Assembly (NCBI GenBank): GCA_934426825.1
Contig: CAKRYI010000007.1
Coordinates: forward strand, 36,549-100,548
DNA from: an uncultured Acetatifactor sp.
Lineage (GTDB): Bacteria > Bacillota > Clostridia > Lachnospirales > Lachnospiraceae
DNA length: 64,000 nt
Reading direction: 5' to 3'
Program-made: the position numbers and the translations under genes
Shown here: piece after piece, positions 57,618-64,000 of the stretch
How the letters are laid out: each line of letters begins with the position of its first letter
Numbering within the stretch: position 1 is the stretch's first letter
Notes under the pieces: generated by a model
Seen by the model: the letters and a program-made list of their open reading frames with translations, nothing else
Database searches by the model: none
What the model was told of the DNA's origin: nothing

Positions 57618-59066
57618 ATGAAAATAATAGCTGTGGTTGCGGCGTGTTTGTTTCTTGTGCTGTTTCTCTTATCCAAAAAGGAGAATGTGGATGGGGAGAT
57701 AAGTCCCCTGCTGCGCCCCTTTTATCGGATGGCACTCTTTTTGTACAAGCAGTTATGTGTAAGGAAAATTCCGGTCTTTTCGGGAATGGGTGTGAAAGAG
57801 GATTTGGCGGCGCTGCATCCCGAAAAAGGCAGGGAAGCGGCATTCACCGATTACTGTGTGGGAAAGCTGGCACGCTCCCTGTCAATTTGTCTGGCGGGGA
57901 CGCTGCTTGGACTGATAGTGAGCGTACAGGCACAGACGACGGGAATTCTGACGAAAGACGGTATGGTTGCAAGGAGTGATTACGGCACACCCGATAAGGA
58001 CATTGAACTGGAATGTGTTGTGGAGTCCGAAAGGAGGCAGTTTCAAATTCCTGTTGGCGCGAGAATTTGGGGAAAGGAGGAGCTGGAAGAACAGTACCGG
58101 ACATTTTTGCAGCAACTGCCGGAGAAAATCTTGGGGAGTAACCCGTCACTTGAAGAGGTATCGGGTGATTTGCTTTTGGAGGATTCTTATGAGGGTTTTC
58201 CCTTTGAGGTAAGCTGGGTCAGTGACAGACCGGATACCGTTCGCAGCGACGGTGTTGTGACAGCGGAGGATGGGAACGTCGGGGAGGTGGAGCTGACAGC
58301 CGGGGTATCTTACGGCGAGTGGCAGAGAGAAACCACGATTTGCGTCCGGGTAGTACCGCCTGTTATTCCAGCGCAGGAAAAAGAGTATCGGGAAATGGAA
58401 AAATTTCTGATACAGTCGGAGCAGGAGGACAGAACGGAGGAAAACTGGCAGCTTCCACAGACGTGGAAGGGGGAGGAACTGGTATGGACGGAGAAAAGAA
58501 AGGATAACGGCGCTATTTTGTGGATAAGTGTGGTGCTGGTGGCTGTTTTGGTGTATATCATGTCCGACTATGACCTCCATACTAAGAGAGAAAAGCGAAA
58601 GCAGCAAATGAAAAAGGAATATCCCAATGTGGTGCACAGACTGACACTGTATCTTGGGGCGGGAATGACGGTTCGCAATGCGTTTCAAAGAATTGTACAG
58701 GAATATGAAAAGGACAAACAGGAGAAAGGGCGGGAATCCTTGGTGTATGAGGAAATGTCCTATGCCTGCCGAAAACTGCGTGCCGGAGTGTCGGAGGGCG
58801 CGGCATACGAGTTTTTTGGCAGAAGAACCGGGCTTCAGGAGTACATACGCCTGAGTACGCTTTTGTCCCAAAATGTAAAGCGGGGGAACAGCGAACTGCT
58901 TAACAGGCTTCGGGAAGAAACCGAAAAGGCAGCCGTGGAACAGCTGCAATACGGAAAACAGTTGGGAGAGGAGGCGGTCACAAAGCTGCTTCTGCCCATG
59001 GCCATGATGCTTTTGGCGGTAATGCTCATGATTATAGTGCCTGCGTTTTCCTCTATGGGAGTTTAG
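57618..59066 (+). CDS. tadC: TadC-like platform protein with an extracytoplasmic insertion
   Basis: The 482 residues have an N-terminal helix (1-18), a helix near 92-112, a soluble stretch of about 180 residues (115-295), a helix near 298-318, and a C-terminal helix (455-480). The last 165 residues are the T2SSF domain (LTLYLGAGMTVRNAFQRIVQ). The insertion is beta-rich (GVVTAEDGNVGEVELTAGVS) and probably lies outside the membrane. That makes it longer than usual TadC (about 300). AAAGGAGG precedes the ATG. Confidence 0.82.
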   Translation: MKIIAVVAACLFLVLFLLSKKENVDGEISPLLRPFYRMALFLYKQLCVRKIPVFSGMGVKEDLAALHPEKGREAAFTDYCVGKLARSLSICLAGTLLGLIVSVQAQTTGILTKDGMVARSDYGTPDKDIELECVVESERRQFQIPVGARIWGKEELEEQYRTFLQQLPEKILGSNPSLEEVSGDLLLEDSYEGFPFEVSWVSDRPDTVRSDGVVTAEDGNVGEVELTAGVSYGEWQRETTICVRVVPPVIPAQEKEYREMEKFLIQSEQEDRTEENWQLPQTWKGEELVWTEKRKDNGAILWISVVLVAVLVYIMSDYDLHTKREKRKQQMKKEYPNVVHRLTLYLGAGMTVRNAFQRIVQEYEKDKQEKGRESLVYEEMSYACRKLRAGVSEGAAYEFFGRRTGLQEYIRLSTLLSQNVKRGNSELLNRLREETEKAAVEQLQYGKQLGEEAVTKLLLPMAMMLLAVMLMIIVPAFSSMGV

Positions 59067-59110
59067 AGTTTATTTTTTTAGCCCTGACACATGGGCGGAA
59101 AGGAAAAAGT

Positions 59111-59287
59111 ATGAAACCATTAAAAACATTTCGTGAATTTATCAGAGAAGAGAGCGGTATGGGAACCGTGGAAATTATTTTGATTATTGTGGTTCTGGTA
59201 GGGCTTGTCATTGTTTTCAAAACCCAGATAACCCAGATAGTGAATTCCATCTTTTCCAAAATCACCTCCCAGACAAATAAAATATGA
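59111..59287 (+). CDS. flp: Flp-type (type IVb) major pilin
   Basis: This 58-residue protein has a basic leader, GMGTVEIILIIVVLVGLVIV as the hydrophobic pilin stretch (the Glu is +5 or near after the cut Gly), and a short polar tail. The size and position after tadC fit Flp1. Peptidase 53988 or 61809 would process it. Its stop overlaps the next start (ATGA). A GGAAAGGAAAAAGT ribosome site precedes ATG 59111. Confidence 0.9.
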   Translation: MKPLKTFREFIREESGMGTVEIILIIVVLVGLVIVFKTQITQIVNSIFSKITSQTNKI

Positions 59288-60765
59288 TGAAAAAGTGCAC
59301 AGCAGAGGTGCAGGGGTATCTGACCGTATATCTGGCGCTGACGCTTGCGGTTCTCCTGCCGTTCTGCCTTGCTTTGATAGAGGGGGTGAGAAGCAATGCA
59401 GTACGGATGGAGACGGAGTGCGTCATGGACATTGGACTGAACAGTGTGCTGGCGGAGTATCACAGAGAGCTGTTCCGGCGATACAATCTGTTTGCCATTG
59501 ATTCGTCCTACGGTACGGTGAATGCAAGTTATGAAAATACCAAGGAGCATATGCAAAATTATCTGGAACGCAATTTTTCCATGGAGGACATCTTTTTGTC
59601 GGATTACCTCTATCGGGATTTCTTGAGTATTTCACTGGACTCTCTGGAAATGACAGGAGTGTCTGTTTTGACGGATGATGGGGGTGCTGTTTTTCGCAAG
59701 CGGGCAATCGAGGCGGTGAAAGACGATTTAAACGTGACGTTAATGCAGGAACTGGCACAATGGATGCAAACAGTGGAAAATAATGGATTCTGTGACGGTC
59801 ATGTGGAGGAGCAGAGGCGTGAGGTACAGGAAACCTTGCAGTCCTACGACGGAAAAGAGGTGCAGATAGCAGAAAATGAAACAAAGATTGTACAGGTTCC
59901 GAATCCGGTAGGGGAATTGGAGAATGTCCGAAATACGGGACTGTTAACGTGGGTGATAAAGGATGAGGAGGCACTTTCTGCAAAGACGCTGATTTCCGAT
60001 TCGCTCATTATTGCCCGCATGGAGAATGGGCAGGTTAGCGCAGGAAACCGAAAGAAAACTCAGGCAGAGAATGCGAAGAATGTGAATGAGGATTCCTTAT
60101 CTTTTGCGGAGAAATTTTTGTTTCAGGAGTATCTGTTCCGATATATGGGATATTACGGTCAGCCCAAAGAGGGGAGCGTGTTGGATTATCAGGTGGAATA
60201 TCTGCTTTCCGGAAAAGACAGTGACAGGAAGAATTTAGAGACGGTGGTAACGCAAATCTGCGTCATCCGCGAAGCGGCAAATGCAATGTATCTGTTTTCA
60301 GACAGTGAAAAGTGTAAACAGGCAGAAGTGGTGGCACGGTTGCTGGCAACGCTTGTTCAGGTGCCGGAGCTGGCGGAACCACTTCAGATTACACTCTTAC
60401 TGGGGTGGGCATATGCGGAAAGCCTTTACGATATGAAAACCATTATGGCAGGTGGTAAGGTTCCACTTTTGAAAGATGATAAAAGCTGGCATTACAGCCT
60501 GGAAAATGCACTGGTTCTGGCAGATGGCAACAATCAGGGCGCAAAAGGACTCGGCTATAAAGAATATCTGAGGTTGCTTATGGCATTTGCAAATTTGGAG
60601 GATTTGACAAAAAGGGCCATGAACATGGTGGAGGCGGATATTCGTACAACTCCGGGGAATGGGGCGTTCCGGCTGGACGGCTGCTATGACTGGGTGGAAT
60701 TTGAGGCAAAAGTGAAAAGCCGTTACGGATATGAATTTACGATAAGACGAGGTAAAGAATATTGA
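59284..60765 (+). CDS. DUF5702 pilus-associated protein (TadG-like)
   Basis: The 493 residues start with a basic tail and one hydrophobic segment (YLTVYLALTLAVLLPFCLAL, about 12-31), as in pseudopilin-like or TadG proteins. A large extracytoplasmic domain follows, with RRYNLFAIDSSYG near 75. This fits DUF5702, which occurs in Tad loci of Clostridia. Its role is unknown but likely structural. It is coupled to flp by a 4-bp overlap. Confidence 0.85.
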   Translation: MMKKCTAEVQGYLTVYLALTLAVLLPFCLALIEGVRSNAVRMETECVMDIGLNSVLAEYHRELFRRYNLFAIDSSYGTVNASYENTKEHMQNYLERNFSMEDIFLSDYLYRDFLSISLDSLEMTGVSVLTDDGGAVFRKRAIEAVKDDLNVTLMQELAQWMQTVENNGFCDGHVEEQRREVQETLQSYDGKEVQIAENETKIVQVPNPVGELENVRNTGLLTWVIKDEEALSAKTLISDSLIIARMENGQVSAGNRKKTQAENAKNVNEDSLSFAEKFLFQEYLFRYMGYYGQPKEGSVLDYQVEYLLSGKDSDRKNLETVVTQICVIREAANAMYLFSDSEKCKQAEVVARLLATLVQVPELAEPLQITLLLGWAYAESLYDMKTIMAGGKVPLLKDDKSWHYSLENALVLADGNNQGAKGLGYKEYLRLLMAFANLEDLTKRAMNMVEADIRTTPGNGAFRLDGCYDWVEFEAKVKSRYGYEFTIRRGKEY

Positions 60766-60796
60766 TAAATTGCGTTATAAAGGGAGGTGAACAGTG

Positions 60797-61807
60797 ATGC
60801 CTCCTTTATGGAAACAAATTGGTACAAACCCTTCTCCGAAGCAAAAAATGGGCAGAAATACTCCGAATCAATCCATACAAATACCCCACAAAATAAAAAG
60901 TTCACGTAGGTCAACTCATTTCATAAAGGGGGTGTCACTGTTTTTCTCCCTTGGAAAAATTTCCAATGGCAAAAATCCTTATGGAAAAACTGCCTGTTGG
61001 AATACTGTTCGGTGGAAGGTAAATGGGAGTATGACGGTGGAAGCGGCGATAGTATTGCCCCTTTTCCTGTTCTTTTTTCTGAATATGGGGTGTGCTATAG
61101 AACTGATTCGCCTGCATGGGAATCTGGAACTTGCACTATGCGATGTGGCAAACCGGATGGCTGTTTATGGCTGTGCGGTGCAGGATAAAGATACGGAATC
61201 GGCAAAGGCGCTTCAAAAACTGATGGATATAGGTGTGACTTATACCTATGTGAAAGGTGAGATTAGGGATTATGTGGGGAACGACTATCTGGAGCAATCG
61301 CCGGTTGCGGGCGGTGCGGACGGACTTGTATTTTTGGAAAGCGATATTTTTACAGAGAAGGATGAACTGGAGCTGATTGTCACTTATAAGGTTCAGCCGT
61401 TTATCTCCATAGCGGGATTCAGACCGTTCCGTATGGCAAACCACTATTACGGGCATTTGTGGAATGGATACCGGCTGCCCGGAGAAACGAATGCTCAGGA
61501 AACGGAGGATATGGTATATGTGACGGAAAACGGCAAGGTATACCATGAGAAGTTAGATTGCAGTCATTTGTCTTTATCGATAAGAGAGGTCTGTTCCGGG
61601 GAGGCGTATCGGCTTCGCAATGAAAACGGAGAACGATATGTCCCCTGTCAGAAATGCGGGGGAGGACTGACGCCGGGAAGCGTTTATATTACATTGGACG
61701 GAACGGGAATACATAATAACCGGAATTGTCCGGGACTAAAGAGGACGGTAAAAACCATTTTGAGAAAAGATGCCGGAAATTACCGCCCATGCAGGAGGTG
61801 TGCGTAA
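60797..61807 (+). CDS. TadE-like pseudopilin with a C-terminal Cys-rich domain
   Basis: The 336 residues have a long basic N-tail (about 1-75). GSMTVEAAIVLPLFLFFFLN follows: the TadE-type hydrophobic stretch with the +5 Glu. An extracytoplasmic region follows, and from about 235 two Cys pairs (YHEKLDCSHL, CQKCGGG) plus NRNCPG and CRRC suggest a metal-binding or disulphide-rich domain. GTG 60794 or ATG 60797 after GGGAGGTG is likely. ATG 61030, just before TVEAA, is possible. It would be a minor pilin of the Tad machine. Confidence 0.78.
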   Translation: MPPLWKQIGTNPSPKQKMGRNTPNQSIQIPHKIKSSRRSTHFIKGVSLFFSLGKISNGKNPYGKTACWNTVRWKVNGSMTVEAAIVLPLFLFFFLNMGCAIELIRLHGNLELALCDVANRMAVYGCAVQDKDTESAKALQKLMDIGVTYTYVKGEIRDYVGNDYLEQSPVAGGADGLVFLESDIFTEKDELELIVTYKVQPFISIAGFRPFRMANHYYGHLWNGYRLPGETNAQETEDMVYVTENGKVYHEKLDCSHLSLSIREVCSGEAYRLRNENGERYVPCQKCGGGLTPGSVYITLDGTGIHNNRNCPGLKRTVKTILRKDAGNYRPCRRCA

Positions 61808-61808
61808 T

Positions 61809-62234
61809 ATGCAGGTTGTAATTTCATGCTATCTGGGAATATTGGCGCTGTGGGATGTCAGATACAGAAAGGTGCCGGTATGGAGCCTGATAATAGGGGC
61901 GTTGTTACTTGCGGGAATGGGAGTCTGGAAGTGCGTGCACGGTACGCTGTTCTGGTGGACGCTGTTTTTGGGAGTGGTTCCGGGACTGGCAATGTTAATT
62001 GTAGCAAAGTGCACTCATATGGCGGGATATGCGGATGGAGTGGTGTTGGCGGAACTTGGCTTGTATCTGGGATGGCGCAACAGCGTTTTGCTTCTCTGTA
62101 TCAGTCTTATGCTTTCGGCAGTGTGCTGTATTTTGCTGCTTGCACTGCGACGGGTACAGCGGCAAACACAGATACCGTTTCTGCCCTTTTTGTTTGCAGG
62201 GTTCATGATACAGAGCTTTGGAATGAGGGGGTAG
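61809..62234 (+). CDS. Second A24-type prepilin peptidase with an altered GxGD motif
   Basis: The 141 residues form about four helices. DVRYRKVPVW near 15 matches the first catalytic Asp motif; MAGYADGVVL near 77 matches the second but reads GYAD where GxGD is usual. The Asp is kept, the second Gly is Ala. Activity may be reduced or specific. ATG 61809 follows AGGAGGTG by 7 nt; an earlier in-frame start at 61770 lacks one. Two peptidases in a single Tad locus suggest split roles for pilin and pseudopilins. Confidence 0.8.
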   Translation: MQVVISCYLGILALWDVRYRKVPVWSLIIGALLLAGMGVWKCVHGTLFWWTLFLGVVPGLAMLIVAKCTHMAGYADGVVLAELGLYLGWRNSVLLLCISLMLSAVCCILLLALRRVQRQTQIPFLPFLFAGFMIQSFGMRG

Positions 62235-62241
62235 GCACAGA

Positions 62242-62658
62242 ATGACAGTATCGGTCAGAGGGTATTTTACGGTGGAGGCAGCACTGGTAATGCCCATTGT
62301 TTTCGCGGGGATAGTAACGGTGATGTATTTGCTGATTTTTCAGTATGACAGATGCCTCTTGGAACAGGATACGGGGACGCTTGCGCTCCGCGGCAGTGCA
62401 ATGCAGGCAGAGGATAACAGAGAGCGTATCGAATTGCTTGGGTGGCAGGCGGCGCAACAGGACAAGCAAAAATACATGATGTATGACGGCAGAGAACCGG
62501 ATATAAAATGGGAGAAAGGCGTGCTGACAATCGAAAGAGGGGGAAATGTCGGCTGGAAAAACCGGGAAATCAAAACTGTTTACCGGCATCATACGGTTTC
62601 GCCGGTTTTCTTTGTCCGGCAGTATCAGAAACTTACGCAGAAAAAAGAAACGGATTGA
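62242..62658 (+). CDS. TadE/TadF-like pseudopilin
   Basis: The 138 residues begin VSVRGYFTVEAALVMPIVFAG, the cut-site Gly/Phe-Thr-Val-Glu pattern of TadE/TadF, and one hydrophobic helix to about 32. The rest is a soluble extracytoplasmic region with basic and aromatic residues. It should be processed by an A24 peptidase and join the Tad tip or base. It is 7 nt after the peptidase gene. Confidence 0.85.
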   Translation: MTVSVRGYFTVEAALVMPIVFAGIVTVMYLLIFQYDRCLLEQDTGTLALRGSAMQAEDNRERIELLGWQAAQQDKQKYMMYDGREPDIKWEKGVLTIERGGNVGWKNREIKTVYRHHTVSPVFFVRQYQKLTQKKETD

Positions 62659-62660
62659 GA

Positions 62661-63833
62661 ATGGAGGAAAAGCGGTTGCAGAAAGAGTTTGTAAGGAGCA
62701 TGAACAGCAATTATGAAAGGATTCTTTTGGAAAGCCGGCCGGAGGAGCGAAAATATCAGTACTGTATGGTTACAAGAGGCGGAATTAAGGGACTGCTCCC
62801 CTGCAGCCTCCGTTATCTGAACGGTTCTGCCTATTTGTATTATGACATAACTTCAAAACAGAGTATTACGCAGCTGCATGGCAGAAAATGTATTGACAGG
62901 GACTGGCTGAAGGATTTTATGTGGAGTTATGACCGACTGCAATTAGAACTGGGGAGATTCCTTTTAGACATGCAAAATGTAATATGGTATCCGGAGCAGA
63001 TATTTCAGGATTTGGAAAACAATGTTTTCTTTTTTTTGTATGTTCCGTATTGTGAGGAGGAAACGGGTTTTAAAAAGCTGCTGGAGTATCTGGTGGAAAA
63101 AATTGATTATGAGGATGAGCTACTGGTAGAGTGTGTGTACAAAATGTATGAGCAGTATGAAAAAAACGGCAGCATGTATTTACAGGCACAAATACTGGAA
63201 GATGTAAAAATACTAGATACGGCTGCTGCGGTGGAAAAGGCGCCGGAACTTTTGCCCCGGACGGTGAATCAAACGGAGCAGCCGTTGCAGGATAAAACAG
63301 GGGATAAGGTTGAACCTGCCATGGCTGCGGCGGAGAAAGCCGAAAGACAGGGGAGAAATGCCGTACCGGAGAAAAAGGGATTTTTTTCTGTGCTGGGCGG
63401 ACGAAAGAAAAAGTATGAGGAGGAGATGGAAAGTTATCGGGAGACTATGCAGAGGCAGATGGAGGGATATGCGGTGGCGGAAGATACACAGTATGAGGAA
63501 GCCTATGGGCAGACGGTTTATATGGAGGAAAAAGAGCCGGTTCAGACAACACACAGACTATATACCCCGGATGGCAGAATTTTGGTGCAGCTTGATAAGC
63601 CGGCTTACCTTATCGGAAAGAAAAAGCAGGAGGCGGATATTGTGTTACAAGACATATCTGTTAGCAGGATCCATGCCCGAATCAGCACAGAGGCGGGAGA
63701 ATGCTATCTGGAGGATTTAAATTCCACCAACGGTACAGGCAAAAACGGCTTGCGGTTACAACCCTATGAAAAACAGAGGCTGGAGCCGGGGGATGAAATA
63801 ACAATCGGTAAATTAGTCTTTATCTACCGCTAG
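62661..63833 (+). CDS. FHA-domain protein, DUF6382-like, closing the Tad locus
   Basis: This 390-residue cytoplasmic protein has an N-terminal domain (about 1-170, FVRSMNSNYERILLES, then LQLELGRFLLDMQNVIWYPE) that matches DUF6382. A charged linker follows (about 190-290). The FHA domain (about 305-390) has YLIGKKKQEADIVL, ISVSRIHARIS and LNSTNGTGKNG, the phosphothreonine-binding motifs G-R/K, S-x-x-H and N-G. ATG 62661 is just after the previous stop; GGAGG at 62663-62667 makes TTG 62676 a strong alternative. FHA proteins at Tad loci may link pilus activity to Ser/Thr kinase signals. Confidence 0.85.
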   Translation: MEEKRLQKEFVRSMNSNYERILLESRPEERKYQYCMVTRGGIKGLLPCSLRYLNGSAYLYYDITSKQSITQLHGRKCIDRDWLKDFMWSYDRLQLELGRFLLDMQNVIWYPEQIFQDLENNVFFFLYVPYCEEETGFKKLLEYLVEKIDYEDELLVECVYKMYEQYEKNGSMYLQAQILEDVKILDTAAAVEKAPELLPRTVNQTEQPLQDKTGDKVEPAMAAAEKAERQGRNAVPEKKGFFSVLGGRKKKYEEEMESYRETMQRQMEGYAVAEDTQYEEAYGQTVYMEEKEPVQTTHRLYTPDGRILVQLDKPAYLIGKKKQEADIVLQDISVSRIHARISTEAGECYLEDLNSTNGTGKNGLRLQPYEKQRLEPGDEITIGKLVFIYR

Positions 63834-64000
63834 GCAATGTCATATTTCCTCCGGGTTGACGCAACGGGGCAAAGAGTGGTACTCTTTTACTGAAAGAAAA
63901 CGACAGGAATGGAGCGAATCCGGTTGAAAGACTAACTATTAAAAGTCAAGTCTAAAATAAAAGATTTATGAATGAATTGCAGAAATGCATTTCAGATATA
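63834..64000. other. Window end, no gene seen; promoter candidate
   Basis: The last 167 nt contain TTGACG (63856-63861) and TACTCT (63880-63885) spaced by 18 nt, and AAAGAGT/ACTCTTT (63871-63887). A GGA-ATGGAGCGAA-TCC stretch follows. It may be the leader of a gene beyond the window. I cannot name an RNA family for it. Confidence 0.35.

Noticed and set aside
63834..64000. c-di-GMP (GEMM) riboswitch at the window end
   Set aside because: ACGCAACGGGGCAAAG recalls the GEMM-I 5' motif, but the tetraloop, receptor and second conserved strand are not found.

Overview
The window reads as chromosomal DNA of a motile Firmicute of the class Clostridia, most likely family Lachnospiraceae. The grounds are strong AGGAGG-type ribosome binding sites, frequent TTG/GTG starts, genes typical of the group (a BofA-like protein, YaaL/DUF2508, DUF5702, DUF6382-like FHA, DUF4173, DUF4358, a DUF6240-like protein beside flagellin) and a CIRCE operator. 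Genus cannot be fixed from this sequence. Most genes lie on the + strand. The stretch 5.65-9.14 kb is visibly more AT-rich than its surroundings and looks accessory.

Layout. 0-5.6 kb: the 3' end of ptsI, then RNA-modification genes (rsmF, a RluA-type pseudouridine synthase), an AI-2E family permease, a LURP-one protein, a minus-strand tRNA-Pro and rlmI. 5.65-9.14 kb: an AT-rich accessory segment with a DUF3267 putative zincin, an AAA/DUF4143 ATPase and an orphan gene. It is bounded by a second, diverged copy of the rlmI 3' end and also holds a fragment of another DUF4143 ATPase. 9.1-10.8 kb: a sodium:neurotransmitter-type symporter, then a holin-like small toxin gene with an in-frame stop. 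10.9-13.9 kb: an anchored lipoprotein-like protein, a 24-bp tandem repeat, and a PadR regulator with a HAAS-SEDS (FtsW/RodA-like) fusion. 13.9-19.9 kb: a MarR/MATE operon, a fluoride riboswitch with terminator before a cation/proton antiporter, a heavy-metal exporter with a large inverted-repeat operator, GC-rich cloverleaf-like repeats, and a Fur-family regulator with an SDR enzyme. 19.9-28.2 kb: tRNA-Lys, a LuxR-type regulator behind an attenuator-like hairpin, CIRCE-controlled hsp20, two tandem diguanylate cyclases with LacI-type ligand-binding domains, and tatD. 28.3-36.7 kb: a MATE exporter, a secreted and a cytoplasmic GH18 enzyme, and a DUF2975/HTH/DUF4173/multipass membrane protein cluster. 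36.7-43.5 kb: an ABC-F ATPase, a DUF4358/MBOAT/DHHW/HAD operon, a nested inverted-repeat element, and rsmA. 43.5-53.8 kb: a TPR/acidic-repeat/degenerate AAA protein, glgB, a 980-residue protein directly before flagellin, flagellin, fliS, DUF2508 and a BofA-like gene. 53.9-63.8 kb: a complete Tad (type IVb) pilus locus ending in an FHA protein.

How the genes fit together. Two ligand-sensing c-di-GMP synthases lie in the same window as flagellin/fliS and a Tad pilus locus, the usual targets of c-di-GMP motile/sessile control; that link is inference. The DUF4358/MBOAT/DHHW/HAD cluster suggests O-acetylation of a surface polymer, and the paired GH18 enzymes suggest use of GlcNAc-type glycans. No CRISPR array, rRNA operon, complete insertion sequence or prophage is seen.
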